Assembly: GCA_012839815.1 (NCBI GenBank)
Contig: DUMQ01000072.1
Span: 1 to 52,097, forward strand
Origin: Bacillota bacterium
GTDB lineage: Bacteria > Bacillota > SHA-98 > Ch115 > JABLXJ01
Length of the DNA: 52,097 bases
Direction: 5' to 3'
The notes below the pieces were generated by a model, which saw only the letters and a list, made by a program, of their open reading frames with translations, was not told where the DNA came from and did not search any database. The position numbers were made by a program, and so were the translations under genes. This document shows, piece after piece, positions 1 through 8,965 of the stretch; position 1 is the first letter of the stretch; each line of letters opens with the position of its first letter.

Positions 1-332
1 GGCCCTCGCGCCAAATTTCAACGGAGGCGCGCCGCAAGCGCGCCGTCCCCGGAACGCAAGCACCGGAATCCCCCTGTGACGTGCTGGTAAACAGGCACAA
101 ATTAAGGAACCTACACCCAGTCGAGCAGGCCGCTCCTTAATCTCCGGCCGAGGGCTATTGGGCCGGAGATCAAGGCCGCCTAGCGGAGGGATGCGAGACA
201 CCCTACGCGGGTGGCAAAAAGGCCAGAGATTTTTGCGCACTAACTTAAATCCCTGATGAGCAAGGGCTACATGAATTTTAGAAGAGCAGGGATCAACGTA
301 GGAACCAGAGGTCGTGGAGGGAGTCTGGTCGC
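1..332. other. gene-free leader region with hairpins and a dispersed repeat
   Basis: I see no convincing gene here. It holds a GC-rich hairpin at 26-44 (7-bp arms GGCGCGC/GCGCGCC), a perfect 10-bp hairpin at 140-170 (arms ATCTCCGGCC and GGCCGGAGAT, 11-nt loop) without a T-tract, and copy A of the intergenic repeat (about 140-250). The last 80 bases are the leader of the oxidoreductase operon. I could not identify a convincing promoter. Confidence 0.5.
140..250. repeat. dispersed intergenic repeat, copy A
   Basis: A 21-nt block at 183-203 (beginning GCGGAGGGATGCGAG) is identical to 5161-5181. The final block at 230-247 (TTTTTGCGCACTAACTTA) matches 5244-5261 with one change. The sequence between the two blocks differs. 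The copy begins with the 10-bp hairpin 140-170 and sits just upstream of an operon, as copy B does. Confidence 0.6.
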
Positions 333-536
333 GTGGAGAGAGTCAGGATTGATGTCGAAAGATGCAAGGGTTGCGGGTTGTGCAAGGAGTTCTGTCCCAA
401 GGGGATCATCAGCCTAGCGGGGTATTTTAATCGTATGGGCTATCATCCAGCCACGGTGAGCGACCAGGAGAAGTGTACAAGCTGCGCAGCGTGCGCCAGG
501 ATGTGCCCGGATGTTGCCATAGAGGTGTATAGGTAG
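333..536 (+). CDS. korD: 2-oxoacid:ferredoxin oxidoreductase, ferredoxin-like delta subunit
   Basis: This 67-residue ferredoxin-type subunit carries two [4Fe-4S] cluster motifs, CKGCGLCKEFCP near residues 11-22 and CTSCAACARMCP near residues 48-59. In four-subunit 2-oxoacid:ferredoxin oxidoreductases the delta subunit passes electrons from the catalytic core to ferredoxin. The GTG start is preceded by GGAGGGAG at 317-324. It is the first gene of a tight operon (delta, alpha, beta, gamma), the usual order of KorDABC/VorDABC enzymes. The cytoplasmic complex would interconvert 2-oxoglutarate or a branched 2-oxoacid and its acyl-CoA; the substrate cannot be fixed from sequence. Confidence 0.88.
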   Translation: MERVRIDVERCKGCGLCKEFCPKGIISLAGYFNRMGYHPATVSDQEKCTSCAACARMCPDVAIEVYR

Positions 537-549
537 GGGGGGCAGCGAG

Positions 550-1716
550 TTGGCTGGTGGGTTAGCTAATAAGGCGTCGACTGATAAGGTCTTGATGAAG
601 GGAAATGAAGCCATTGCTGAGGCCGCCATAAGGGGCGGCTGCAGGTTTTTTTTCGGGTATCCTATCACGCCTCAAAATGAGATACCTGAGTACATGTCCA
701 GGAGGCTTCCCGAGGTGGGTGGCGTCTATCTCCAGGCCGAGAGCGAAGTTGCCGCCATCAACATGGTTTATGGGGCGGCGGCTGCGGGCGCGCGGGTTAT
801 GACATCGTCTTCAAGCCCGGGGATCAGCCTGAAACAGGAGGGCCTTTCATATATAGCAGCCTGTGAACTCCCGTGCGTCGTGGTCAATATGATGCGCGGC
901 GGCCCCGGGCTTGGGGGAATCCAGCCGTCCCAGTCCGATTACTTCCAGGCGACAAAGGGCGGTGGGCACGGGGATTATCACCTGATAGTCTTTGGCCCGG
1001 CGTCTGTCCAAGAAGCGGCCGATATCACCTGCGAGGCATTCAGTATCGCAGACTACTACAGAAATCCCGTTATGATCCTCGGGGATGGGGCGCTTGGGCA
1101 GATGATGGAGCCTGTTGAGTTCAGGCCGGTGGAGGAGCCGGAGCTGCCCCCGAAAACATGGGCTACTACGGGGGCGAGAGGCCGGCGCCCTAATATTATC
1201 ACCTCGCTCGAGCTCGAGCCGGCCCTGCTCGAGGAGCTCAATCGACGCCTCGCCGCCAAGTATGAGAAGATCAAGAGGGAACTGGTTCGTTTCGATACAT
1301 ACAAGCTTGAGGATGCTCACTGGGCTATAGTCGCCTACGGGATGATGGCAAGGGTGGCGCGGGCTGCTGTCGACAAGGCGCGGGCGCGAGGGATTAGGGC
1401 GGGGCTTTTTCGTCCAATAAGCCTGTTTCCCTTCCCATATGACTCGCTGGCGAGGGTGGCGGAACAGGTTCGGGCGTTCCTGACGGTTGAGATGAGCATG
1501 GGGCAGATGGTGGAGGATGTAAAGCTGGCCGTCCTGGGCAAGCGCCCCGTTCATTTCTACGGGCGGACGGGGGGTGTAGTGCCAACGGCCCAGGAGATAC
1601 TCCAGGCGCTGGAGAGGATCATTCAAAATGAGGCCCCGCAAAATGCAAATGGGGCCTGGCAAAAGGAGGGAGACGCCGGTGCAGAAGGTTTTTGGGCGAC
1701 CGGAGGCTTTAACTGA
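550..1716 (+). CDS. korA: 2-oxoacid:ferredoxin oxidoreductase alpha subunit (KorA/VorB type)
   Basis: A protein of 388 residues of the pyruvate/2-oxoacid ferredoxin oxidoreductase alpha family. The N-terminal pyrimidine-binding-like domain shows the typical [20 protein letters not shown] start and [15 protein letters not shown], then [17 protein letters not shown]. The C-terminal third matches the domain II region, and the length fits stand-alone alpha subunits of 350-390 residues. The start is TTG, 13 bases after the korD stop, with a purine-rich GTAGGGGGG just before it. Its end overlaps the beta gene, which indicates coupled translation. Family assignment is firm; 2-oxoglutarate versus branched-chain substrate is open. 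Confidence 0.9.
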   Translation: MAGGLANKASTDKVLMKGNEAIAEAAIRGGCRFFFGYPITPQNEIPEYMSRRLPEVGGVYLQAESEVAAINMVYGAAAAGARVMTSSSSPGISLKQEGLSYIAACELPCVVVNMMRGGPGLGGIQPSQSDYFQATKGGGHGDYHLIVFGPASVQEAADITCEAFSIADYYRNPVMILGDGALGQMMEPVEFRPVEEPELPPKTWATTGARGRRPNIITSLELEPALLEELNRRLAAKYEKIKRELVRFDTYKLEDAHWAIVAYGMMARVARAAVDKARARGIRAGLFRPISLFPFPYDSLARVAEQVRAFLTVEMSMGQMVEDVKLAVLGKRPVHFYGRTGGVVPTAQEILQALERIIQNEAPQNANGAWQKEGDAGAEGFWATGGFN

Positions 1717-2434
1717 GGCCCCGACGCATTATTGCCCGGGGTGCACGCATGGTATAGTTCACCGCATCTTGGCCGAGGTCATAGACGAGCTTGGCGTGAG
1801 GGAGCGGACGGTGGGCGTTGTGCCGGTCGGCTGCGCCGTATTTGCCTACTACTACTTTAATTGCGATATGATCGAGGCGTCACACGGGCGCGCCCCCGCC
1901 GTGGCGACCGGGGTCAAGCGGGTCCTCCCGGGCAATGTCGTATTTTCTTACCAGGGTGACGGGGACCTCGCCTCGATAGGGACCGCGGAGATCGTTCACG
2001 CCGCCGCGAGGGGGGAAAACATCACCGTGATCTTCATAAACAACGCGATCTATGGGATGACCGGCGGCCAGATGGCGCCGACGACCCTGCCGGGGCAGAA
2101 AACCACAACATCGCCATCCGGCCGTGATACAGCCAGAGCTGGCTATCCCATAAGGGTTTGCGAGATGCTTTCAACGCTTGATGGCGCGAGCTACATTGCG
2201 CGCGTGAGTTGCACGAGCCCGGCAAATGTTGCCAGGGCAAAGCGCGCCGTGAAAAGGGCCTTCGAGGTCCAGCTATCGGGGAGCGGCTTCAGCCTGGTGG
2301 AGTTCCTCTCGAGCTGCCCCACCAACTGGGGGATGACTCCTATCGACGCGCTAAGGTGGATTGACGAGAAGATGTCCGCCTACTACCCGCTGGGGGAGTA
2401 CAAAGTTCCGGAGGGGGCGAGGCAGGGTGCTTGA
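1679..2434 (+). CDS. korB: 2-oxoacid:ferredoxin oxidoreductase beta subunit (thiamine diphosphate binding)
   Basis: The beta subunit binds thiamine diphosphate. Visible are the N-terminal [10 protein letters not shown] motif, the GDGD of the ThDP/Mg site ([11 protein letters not shown]) and [16 protein letters not shown], typical of KorB/VorB. I chose GTG 1679 because AAAAGGAGGG lies at 1661-1670 and the family normally begins a few residues before the CPGC motif; this gives 251 residues. An in-frame ATG at 1628 has no such site. The gene overlaps korA by 38 bases and korC by 8, so subunits are probably made in equal amounts. Confidence 0.9.
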   Translation: MQKVFGRPEALTEAPTHYCPGCTHGIVHRILAEVIDELGVRERTVGVVPVGCAVFAYYYFNCDMIEASHGRAPAVATGVKRVLPGNVVFSYQGDGDLASIGTAEIVHAAARGENITVIFINNAIYGMTGGQMAPTTLPGQKTTTSPSGRDTARAGYPIRVCEMLSTLDGASYIARVSCTSPANVARAKRAVKRAFEVQLSGSGFSLVEFLSSCPTNWGMTPIDALRWIDEKMSAYYPLGEYKVPEGARQGA

Positions 2435-2987
2435 GGAAGTGATAATCGCAGGGTTTGGCGGGCAAGGCGTGATGGTCATGGGATATCTCCTGGCGTATGC
2501 CGCGATGAGAGAGGGGAAAAACGTGTCCTGGATTCCTTCGTATGGCCCCGAGATGCGCGGCGGCACTGCCAACTGCAGCGTAGTCATCTCACGGGACTCG
2601 GAGGTTGCCTCGCCGATCGTGAGCGAGCCCACAACCCTGATAGCGATGAATCGGCCCTCACTCGATAAATTTGAGAGAATGCTGGTGCCGGGCGGCCTCC
2701 TGGTCGTAAATGCCTCTCTTGTGGACAGGGAGCCAGAGCGGCGCGATATCGATATATTGAAGGTTCCTGCCAACGACATTGCCAACGAACTGGGGAATAT
2801 GCGCGTCGCCAATATGGTTGTACTAGGCGCCTTCGTGGCCCGGAGGGGCTGCGTTGAGCCTGCATCGGTAATCGGGTCCCTCGAGAAGGTCCTGCCCCCT
2901 CACCACCACGACCTCATACCCTTGAATGAGGAGGCTTTTGCAAGGGGAGCCGGGCTCGCCTCTCTTCGCCCGTCCATGCAACCATAA
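2427..2987 (+). CDS. korC: 2-oxoacid:ferredoxin oxidoreductase gamma subunit
   Basis: The gamma subunit (POR/KOR gamma family) completes the operon. It starts with [19 protein letters not shown], the characteristic GFGGQG nucleotide-fold-like turn, and continues with [18 protein letters not shown], a signature of KorC/VorC. The GTG start at 2427 has GGAGGGGG at 2409-2416 and overlaps the end of korB. The product is 186 residues, normal for a separate gamma subunit. A GC-rich hairpin (2993-3018) follows the stop codon. Confidence 0.9.
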   Translation: MLEEVIIAGFGGQGVMVMGYLLAYAAMREGKNVSWIPSYGPEMRGGTANCSVVISRDSEVASPIVSEPTTLIAMNRPSLDKFERMLVPGGLLVVNASLVDREPERRDIDILKVPANDIANELGNMRVANMVVLGAFVARRGCVEPASVIGSLEKVLPPHHHDLIPLNEEAFARGAGLASLRPSMQP

Positions 2988-2992
2988 TCTTT

Positions 2993-3018
2993 GCCGGCCT
3001 GCGCGAGTCGCGGCCGGC
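2993..3018. terminator. GC-rich hairpin between convergent genes
   Basis: Arms GCCGGCC (2993-2999) and GGCCGGC (3012-3018) can pair, with a further GCG/CGC inside. It lies between the end of korC and the end of the convergent GerMN gene. Neither strand shows a good T-run, so intrinsic termination is only a guess. Confidence 0.35.
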
Positions 3019-3063
3019 GGTGGCAAATATGTAAGTATCTTGGTCACTGAACGAGCAGGCTAC

Positions 3064-3693
3064 TTACCCACTATCCCTTACCAGGCGTTCATCGCGCGTG
3101 AGCGGCTGCATGATCCCTATGTGGCCGCCTATAGTGTCGATCTTTTTGCCCTCAACCAGGATTTGAACGCTCTTTATTTCTGGAAACTGGGTGAGGGTAT
3201 TCACTATCGAATAGACCATCAATTCCTCGGTGCGGCTCCCGCCGGGGAAACGGGTTTGTATCTCCCTGCTGAAGTCTGCGTAGGCCGTATGGTCCTTTAT
3301 GCTCACTCCGAGCACCCTTGTCTCGCTCGGGAGGAGTCTCTCCAGCTTGCTTCGTGGCGATGGTCCACGGACGAGTTCCTCCAAGGCCCTTCTGGCTATC
3401 ACGGGGAGACCGGCACCCATCCCCTCTATGTCGCGTGTTTCGGTGCCGAGATAGAACTCCGTAGGGGTGCTTTGCGCAAAGTACAATACGACCTTCTTTG
3501 CAGCCAGGGACTTTAACCTCTCGTCAAGCCGTTTCGCGGTTTCGGTGGCCGCCCTGGTCTCCCGCTCAAGTTTATCTACGGTCTCTCTCAATGTTGTCAA
3601 TTCGCTTTGGACTCTCCCGAGCCTGGCAAGGGCGTAGCCTGCAATAACAAGGGAGGCCAAAATCAGCAGCAATAACGCTCTATAGCCTTTCAT
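3064..3693 (-). CDS. GerMN domain protein, membrane anchored (GerM-like)
   Basis: A 209-residue protein with one N-terminal membrane segment (about residues 5-24), a short coiled coil (about 28-62) and a C-terminal GerMN domain (about 70-200) containing LYFAQ, YADFSREIQTRFPGGS and IKSVQILVEGK. GerMN proteins take part in sporulation and germination, on the outer face of a membrane. The ATG at 3691-3693 is preceded by GAGAGGTGAG at a good distance; an upstream ATG at 3720 is less well placed. A sigma-E-like -10 (CATAGATT, minus strand, 3794-3787) lies about 95 bases upstream, with a poor -35. It is convergent with the kor operon and divergent from the DUF3866 gene. Confidence 0.75.
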   Translation of the reverse strand: MKGYRALLLLILASLVIAGYALARLGRVQSELTTLRETVDKLERETRAATETAKRLDERLKSLAAKKVVLYFAQSTPTEFYLGTETRDIEGMGAGLPVIARRALEELVRGPSPRSKLERLLPSETRVLGVSIKDHTAYADFSREIQTRFPGGSRTEELMVYSIVNTLTQFPEIKSVQILVEGKKIDTIGGHIGIMQPLTRDERLVRDSG

Positions 3694-3840
3694 ACGTGTA
3701 CTCACCTCTCTTGGGATCATGGGTTTCTCAACCAGTAGCCGGGCGTTTTCAAGGTTTTCACAGGAGTAGGGTAACCTGGTGTGGGCAATCTATGCAGGAG
3801 AAATCGGGTTTATATGGAATTACGGGAAGGGGTGAAGACC

Positions 3841-4950
3841 GTGATTCGCATGCGTACCGGCGTAGTCAAGGCCATCACTGGGAATTATAATGGAGTTACA
3901 GAAGCTGTAGTTGAGGTCGAAGGACTTCAAGAGCCCGCCGTCAACTATGACTTCCTGACAGGGCCCATCAAACCAGGGAATTGTGTCATTCTCAACACCA
4001 CGGCCACCAGGCTTGCCCTCGGGAGCGGCGGGTATCATTTTGTCATGTATGTGCTTGGTAACGAAAGTCTTGACCCACCTCCTCCTGGACATATTATAAA
4101 GCTTCGCTACACGCCGTGGCAAGTGAAGTGCCTATCAGCCGAGGAGGAAACAAGTCCCATCCGCAGGCGGCTTGAAGAGTTTGAAGGACTCGATGCCATG
4201 CCGGTTGTTGTTGCAGAACTCCATAGCATGCTGCCGGCGGCGTGCGCCGGCGTAAGGGCTGCGAGCGCCCGGGAGCTGAAGATCGCCTATTTGATGACCG
4301 ACGGTGGAGCCCTGCCCATAGCCTACAGCAAGCTCGTCAAAGTCCTGAAGGATTCCGGCTTCCTCTGGGTGACGATCACTGTCGGCAACGCCTTTGGCGG
4401 TGACTACGAGGCGATAAACATTTACTCCGGCCTGGCCATCGCCAAAACGGTTGGCGCTGATGTGGCTATAGTTGCAATGGGGCCAGGCATCGCAGGTACG
4501 GGCACGAAATATGGTTTCAGTGGGATAGAGCAGGGCCAGGCAGTAAATGCCGTGAACAGCCTCGGCGGGACGCCTGTTTTCATCCCCCGCATAAGCTTCG
4601 CGGATCCACGTCCACGGCACCGGGGCCTCAGCCATCATAGCTTGACAAATCTTCGCGAGGTGGCTGTAACACCGGCTATAGTATGCTTGCCGGATCTCCC
4701 TCGCGAGAGGTGGCTGGTGCTGCGTTCCCAGCTTGACGACGAGGTCATCAAGAAGAGGCATGTAATCGTCACTGAGGACGGGGTCCCGGGGGTGAACCTC
4801 CTCAAGGAGGAGGGGGTCCCCGCTACGACAATGGGCCGGGGTCTTGATGATGACCCCGAATTCTTCCTTGCCGCAGCAGCCGCAGGGAGCTTCGCCGCCA
4901 GGGTGGTTACGGGTTGCCGGTTTCGCCTCCTTGGCGGAGAAAGGCCTTGA
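3841..4950 (+). CDS. DUF3866 family protein
   Basis: A 369-residue protein that I recognise as the DUF3866 family, found mainly in spore-formers and without a known role. Visible stretches are IRMRTGVVKAITG at the N-terminus, AYLMTDGGALPIAYSKLVK, VGNAFGGDYEAINIYSGL and GPGIAGTGTKYGFSGIEQ. No membrane segment or catalytic signature stands out. GTG 3841 is preferred, with GAAGGGGTG at 3825-3833; ATG 3814 is an alternative. It lies next to nudF and spoIIM, and its 3' end overlaps the minus-strand MciZ-like gene by 44 bases, so antisense effects are possible. Confidence 0.75.
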   Translation: MIRMRTGVVKAITGNYNGVTEAVVEVEGLQEPAVNYDFLTGPIKPGNCVILNTTATRLALGSGGYHFVMYVLGNESLDPPPPGHIIKLRYTPWQVKCLSAEEETSPIRRRLEEFEGLDAMPVVVAELHSMLPAACAGVRAASARELKIAYLMTDGGALPIAYSKLVKVLKDSGFLWVTITVGNAFGGDYEAINIYSGLAIAKTVGADVAIVAMGPGIAGTGTKYGFSGIEQGQAVNAVNSLGGTPVFIPRISFADPRPRHRGLSHHSLTNLREVAVTPAIVCLPDLPRERWLVLRSQLDDEVIKKRHVIVTEDGVPGVNLLKEEGVPATTMGRGLDDDPEFFLAAAAAGSFAARVVTGCRFRLLGGERP

Positions 4951-5089
4951 GCGTCCCTCCAGGAGGTGATGATAGCAGGTGCTGGAGGATCGTTCTTACA
5001 TCACCGGCCCGTCCTATCGCATAGAGGGCATCTTCTTTGAATATCAGTTTGACCACGGGCAGAGACAAGGGGCACACCGTGGACCGCAT
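4907..5089 (-). CDS. mciZ: MciZ-like small protein (putative FtsZ inhibitor)
   Basis: A 60-residue protein whose middle, ALYAIGRAGDVRTILQHLL, resembles the core of B. subtilis MciZ (GVVLVGKAWEIRAKLKEYG) in the pattern G-[KR]-A-x-[ED]-[IV]-R-x-x-L. MciZ is a mother-cell peptide that caps FtsZ filaments during sporulation. As I recall, in B. subtilis it also lies beside nudF, the neighbour here. This version has about 15 extra N-terminal residues and a C-terminal tail. The start ATG 5089 has AAAGGA about 11 bases upstream (minus strand). Its 3' end overlaps the convergent DUF3866 gene by 44 bases. The family match is by eye, and the shortness limits certainty. Confidence 0.55.
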   Translation of the reverse strand: MRSTVCPLSLPVVKLIFKEDALYAIGRAGDVRTILQHLLSSPPGGTLKAFLRQGGETGNP

Positions 5090-5147
5090 CGGTAGCATCA
5101 TCCTTTCTAAGAGGGTTTTGAGCCCTATGCTTCGAACTTACACTTAG

Positions 5148-5262
5148 CCGCGTCGGCCTGGCGGAGGGATGCGAGACACCCCGGCCAGTGTGCGGCACTC
5201 ACTGTGCGGCACTGGTAGCTGTCACCTGCGAAAGGTCTGGGTATTTTTGTGCACTAACTTAG
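5148..5262. repeat. dispersed intergenic repeat, copy B
   Basis: It shares its first block (5161-5181) and last block (5244-5261, ending GCACTAACTTA) with copy A at 140-250. The middle differs and contains a hairpin (CCAGTG 5185-5190, CACTGG 5210-5215) and two copies of GTGCGGCACT. It lies between the mciZ-like gene and nudF, about 80 bases before the nudF start. Confidence 0.6.
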
Positions 5263-5344
5263 GGTGGCTATATGTGCACTATTATATGCAGTACAGGTAG
5301 GGTTTATACGTGGCACCATAGGTTTCATGGAGGGATGCGGCGCA

Positions 5345-5917
5345 ATGGATGATAATATCCTATTCGAACAGGTAAAAAGCACCAGCCCGATTTTTGCGGG
5401 CAAGATTCTCAAACTCAGGGTCGACACGGTGAAATTGCCAAATGGCAGGGAGGCTACGCGGGAGGTGATCGAACACGCCCCCGCCGTTGCCATCGTCCCC
5501 ATTACCGATGACGGGCAGGTGGTGTTTGTGCGCCAGTATCGCTACCCCGTTGGTGAGGTGCTTCTCGAGGTGCCCGCGGGAAAGCTGGACGATGGCGAGC
5601 TCCCTCACGAGTGCGCCTCGAGAGAGCTCGAGGAGGAAACGGGATTCACGGCACGCAGCATGGAGGAGGTTGGGGCTTTTTATACAACCCCCGGATTCTC
5701 CAATGAATTGATGCATCTCTTTATTGCGCGGGGTCTTTCGCGTCATGCCCCCAGGCCGGATGAGGACGAATTTATCAGTACCGAACTCATCCCCATTGAG
5801 CGCGCGCTCGACATGGCCAAATCGGGCCAGATCCGCGACGCCAAGACCCTGGCGGGCCTTTTGATGCTGGGTTGCATGCGGGATCATGTGCCCGGCTCCG
5901 CACAAAACCAGAGGTAA
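5345..5917 (+). CDS. nudF: NUDIX hydrolase, ADP-ribose pyrophosphatase
   Basis: A 190-residue Nudix hydrolase. The full Nudix box G-x5-E-x7-REL-x-EE-x-G-F is present (GKLDDGE, seven residues, then RELEEETGF), together with FVRQYRYPVGEVLLEVPAG, typical of ADP-ribose pyrophosphatases that cleave ADP-ribose to AMP and ribose 5-phosphate. Length agrees with B. subtilis NudF. ATG 5345 is chosen because GGAGG at 5329-5333 precedes it and the resulting N-terminus matches the family. It stands upstream of spoIIM, as in B. subtilis. Confidence 0.9.
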   Translation: MDDNILFEQVKSTSPIFAGKILKLRVDTVKLPNGREATREVIEHAPAVAIVPITDDGQVVFVRQYRYPVGEVLLEVPAGKLDDGELPHECASRELEEETGFTARSMEEVGAFYTTPGFSNELMHLFIARGLSRHAPRPDEDEFISTELIPIERALDMAKSGQIRDAKTLAGLLMLGCMRDHVPGSAQNQR

Positions 5918-5943
5918 TAACCGTTGCCCGTCCAACATAAACA
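5915..5943 (+). promoter_or_regulatory. possible sigma-E promoter for spoIIM
   Basis: TAATAAC (5915-5921), a 14-base spacer and CATAAACA (5936-5943) resemble the sigma-E consensus KMATATT-N14-CATACAHT, at 5/7 and 6/8 positions. spoIIM is sigma-E dependent in B. subtilis, and this site lies about 53 bases before its start, overlapping the nudF stop. The match is moderate. Confidence 0.38.
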
Positions 5944-5996
5944 TGTAGAGAGCCGAACCCCGGAGCGACGAGTTGTAGTACAAGGGGAGGTTGGAC

Positions 5997-6638
5997 ATGT
6001 TCCTTGCTGGCGGGCTATCCGATGTTATTAACATGCACTTTCGTACATACGTGCGCGTCTATGTCCTGGCCATCCTCATATTCATCATAGGTGTGGTCTT
6101 CGGCTCCCTCGCGATAAGAATCCTGACCCCGGCGCAGAAGACCGAGCTCGCCCAGTATCTGACGGGGTTTTGCAGGAGCTTCGGCAGCGTTAGCCCCGTG
6201 ACCAGGGCCGTTACCGCAAGGGACTCCTTTGCCGGGAACATAAAGACGTTGCTTATCGCGTGGTTGCTTGGGTTATCCGTCATAGGCGCGCCGCTCATAC
6301 TCGTGATCATTTTCATGCGGGGGTTCATGATGGGCTTCACCGTGGGTTTTTTCGTCAGCGAATTGATGGTCAAGGGGGTACTGTTCTCACTCGCTGCTGT
6401 ATTCCCGCACAGCATCATCGCTGTTCCCGCCATAATTATAGGGTGCACGGGAGGTATGGTGTTCGCCTCCTCGCTGGTGAGGGATCATTTTTCAAGCGGA
6501 CGGGTTGGCTTACGTGCCCTCTTTGCCACCCTCACCGCGTTTGTCGTTTCCACGGTGACCCTCATCCTTGTCGCGGCCCTGGTCGAAGCCTATATCACAC
6601 CGGTTTTCATTGCCGTGGCGACGAAATACCTTCTTTAA
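5997..6638 (+). CDS. spoIIM: stage II sporulation protein M
   Basis: A 213-residue polytopic membrane protein with about five hydrophobic segments, including YVLAILIFIIGVVFGSLAI and the conserved glycine-rich region FMRGFMMGFTVGFFV. SpoIIM is the membrane anchor of the SpoIID-SpoIIM-SpoIIP complex, which remodels septal peptidoglycan so the mother cell can engulf the forespore. ATG 5997 follows AAGGGGAGG (5982-5990). Its position between nudF and xerD matches B. subtilis except that fur is missing. SpoIIP is also encoded in this window (31576-32757). Confidence 0.9.
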   Translation: MFLAGGLSDVINMHFRTYVRVYVLAILIFIIGVVFGSLAIRILTPAQKTELAQYLTGFCRSFGSVSPVTRAVTARDSFAGNIKTLLIAWLLGLSVIGAPLILVIIFMRGFMMGFTVGFFVSELMVKGVLFSLAAVFPHSIIAVPAIIIGCTGGMVFASSLVRDHFSSGRVGLRALFATLTAFVVSTVTLILVAALVEAYITPVFIAVATKYLL

Positions 6639-6732
6639 CTTTTCGAATACACCTACCATTTGGAGGAATTCTAGTTTATGTATAGAAGTTAATGAAGAAG
6701 TTAATAATCTTCCATCCGGAGGGGTGGAATCT

Positions 6733-7620
6733 TTGAGTGCTCTTATCAAGGAGTTCCTCGCCTACCTGGCGGTCGAGAGGGGGCTCGCCGGCAACACGCT
6801 CGAGTCGTATGGTCGAGATCTCCGGCAGTTCCTCGAGTTTATCCAGGAGTGCAAGGGCATCGCCCCCGAGGAGGCTACGCAAGCCACGGTCGTGTCCTAC
6901 CTTGCTGAGCTTCGCCTTCGCGGGCGCGCGCCTGCGACGGTTTCAAGGACCCTCGCCGCCCTCAAGTCTTTTTATCAATACCTGGTCAGGGAACACGGAT
7001 TGACGCGGGACCCCACAAGCAACCTCGAGTCCCCGCGCCAGGAGAAGAGGTTGCCGCGCGTCCTGACGGTCCAGGAGGTTACGGCGCTTTTGAATGCCCC
7101 CGTGCCCCGTGATGCAGCCGGCATCCGGGACAAGGCCATGCTCGAGCTACTCTACGCCACGGGAATAAGAGTATCGGAGCTGGTTAACCTCAAGATCGAG
7201 GATGTGAATCTCACTCTGGGCTACATCCGCTGTTTTGGCAAGGGCTCCAAGGAGAGGATCGTGCCGCTTGGCCGGATTGCCGCAGAGTGCACTGAGCGGT
7301 ATATCAGGGATGGGAGGAGCAAGTTGTCGAAGCACGACAGCGGTTCATGGTTATTCTTGAATCAACATGGCCACAGGCTCACGCGACAGGGTTTCTGGAA
7401 GATATTGAAGAAGTATGCGGCGCAAATCGGGATAAAGAAGGAGATAACACCACATACGCTGCGTCATTCCTTCGCCACGCACCTGCTGGAGCGGGGTGCG
7501 GACTTGAGGTCAGTCCAGGAGATGCTGGGACACGCTGATATATCCACGACCCAGATTTATACACACCTGACCAAGGGTAAGCTAAAAGAGGTATATAACA
7601 AGACGCACCCGAGAGCATAG
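6733..7620 (+). CDS. xerD: site-specific tyrosine recombinase XerD
   Basis: A 295-residue tyrosine recombinase of XerD length. It has the N-terminal SAM-like core-binding domain (residues 1-90) and the catalytic domain with R146 (YATGIRVSEL), lysine in FGKGSKERIVPLG, H241-x-x-R244 (HTLRHSFATH), H267 (LGHADIS) and the nucleophile Y276 (TQIYTHL). With XerC it resolves chromosome dimers at dif. TTG 6733 is preferred, with GGAGGGG at 6718-6724, because the family starts just before EFLxYLAVERGL. The setting in the nudF-spoIIM-xerD-deoB block supports the host XerD rather than a phage integrase. Confidence 0.92.
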   Translation: MSALIKEFLAYLAVERGLAGNTLESYGRDLRQFLEFIQECKGIAPEEATQATVVSYLAELRLRGRAPATVSRTLAALKSFYQYLVREHGLTRDPTSNLESPRQEKRLPRVLTVQEVTALLNAPVPRDAAGIRDKAMLELLYATGIRVSELVNLKIEDVNLTLGYIRCFGKGSKERIVPLGRIAAECTERYIRDGRSKLSKHDSGSWLFLNQHGHRLTRQGFWKILKKYAAQIGIKKEITPHTLRHSFATHLLERGADLRSVQEMLGHADISTTQIYTHLTKGKLKEVYNKTHPRA

Positions 7621-7687
7621 CCCGGGGGCGTAGTGCGCTTTCCGGGCGGTAACGGGTTCAAGGAGCTGAGCAAGACTGGAGAACCAG

Positions 7688-8881
7688 GTGATTTCCCGCG
7701 TTGTGCTCATCGTCCTCGATGGTGCAGGTATAGGGGAGCTGCCCGATGCAGCCAGGTACGGGGATGAGGGCAGCAACACCATAGTTAACACGGCGAAGGC
7801 CGCTGGCGGCCTCGAACTTCCACATCTTCAATCGATGGGGCTCGGTAATATTGGATCGGAGCTCGTTGGAAGCGACATTCCAGGGGTGGTTCCTGCCAGC
7901 CCGCCCCGGGCTGCATATGGCAGGATGGCCGAGCGATCGCCAGGTAAGGATACGGTGACCGGTCACTGGGAGATCGCCGGGGTAACCCTGGACAGGCCGT
8001 TTCCTGTCTACCCACGAGGCTTCCCCCCCGAAGTCATAGAGCCCTTTGAACGCGCTATAGGCAGGAGGGTGCTCGGCAACAAGGCGGCATCGGGCACCGA
8101 GATAATCAAGGAGCTAGGCGAAGAGCATATGGTCACAGGGAGGCCGATCGTTTATACATCGGCGGATAGTGTCTTTCAAATCGCCTGCCACGAGGATGTC
8201 GTCCCCGTAGAGGAGCTCTACCGGATGTGTGAGATCGCGCGGCGACTGCTTACCGGCGAACACGGTGTGGGGAGGGTGATAGCACGCCCATTCACCGGCG
8301 GGCCCGGCAATTTCCGGAGGACCGAGAGGCGGAGGGATTATTCCATAGCCCCTCCGAGGAAAACCCTTTTAGATTTCGCCTCCGAGCAGGGCCTGGATGT
8401 CATCGCGGTGGGTAAGATCGAGGATGTCTTTTCGAGGAGGGGCATAACCAAATCCTTGCATACAACGAATAACCATGATACCCTCGACGCCATTGCAGGC
8501 TTTCTCTCCGACAAGTGGCGCGGTATCCTCTTCGCAAACTGTATAGATTTCGATATGCTCTATGGACATAGAAACGACGCACCTGGCTTCGCTCGCGCCC
8601 TTGAGGAAGTTGATGCGAGAGTCGGGGAGCTTGCGGCGAAACTCGGTGACACCGACGTGCTGGTTATAACCGCCGATCATGGCTGTGATCCCACCACCCC
8701 GAGCACGGACCATTCAAGGGAGCATGTCCCACTGCTCATCTACGGCAAGGCCATTCGACCAGGCGTATCGGTGGGGACTCGCGCGACCTTTGCTGACCTC
8801 GGTGCTACCATAGCCGCCATGCTGGGGGTAACAGCAGCCATAGACGGGACGAGCTTTTGGGAGATTTTAGCGCTACGATAG
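7688..8881 (+). CDS. deoB: phosphopentomutase
   Basis: A 397-residue phosphopentomutase that interconverts ribose 1-phosphate and ribose 5-phosphate (and the deoxy forms) in nucleoside salvage. Metal-binding motifs of the alkaline phosphatase superfamily are visible: [13 protein letters not shown] at the N-terminus, [10 protein letters not shown], and [18 protein letters not shown] near the C-terminus. Length is usual. The GTG start has GGAGAA a few bases upstream. The purine nucleoside phosphorylase gene that follows in B. subtilis is absent; dacF comes next. Confidence 0.94.
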   Translation: MISRVVLIVLDGAGIGELPDAARYGDEGSNTIVNTAKAAGGLELPHLQSMGLGNIGSELVGSDIPGVVPASPPRAAYGRMAERSPGKDTVTGHWEIAGVTLDRPFPVYPRGFPPEVIEPFERAIGRRVLGNKAASGTEIIKELGEEHMVTGRPIVYTSADSVFQIACHEDVVPVEELYRMCEIARRLLTGEHGVGRVIARPFTGGPGNFRRTERRRDYSIAPPRKTLLDFASEQGLDVIAVGKIEDVFSRRGITKSLHTTNNHDTLDAIAGFLSDKWRGILFANCIDFDMLYGHRNDAPGFARALEEVDARVGELAAKLGDTDVLVITADHGCDPTTPSTDHSREHVPLLIYGKAIRPGVSVGTRATFADLGATIAAMLGVTAAIDGTSFWEILALR

Positions 8882-8965
8882 AGCCATGCACCTACCCGGC
8901 CCGGGCATATTCATGTCGTCCCCGGAATATCTTTTTTAGAGAAAATGGGAGAGGGGGACGACGCT

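Noticed and set aside
847-1662. Long open frame on the minus strand inside korA
   Set aside because: It has no ribosome site, no recognisable motif, and lies wholly antisense to a clearly conserved gene; GC-rich third positions explain it.
2926-3516. Plus-strand frame of 196 codons across the korC end
   Set aside because: It is antisense to the GerMN gene, whose domain and ribosome site are clear.
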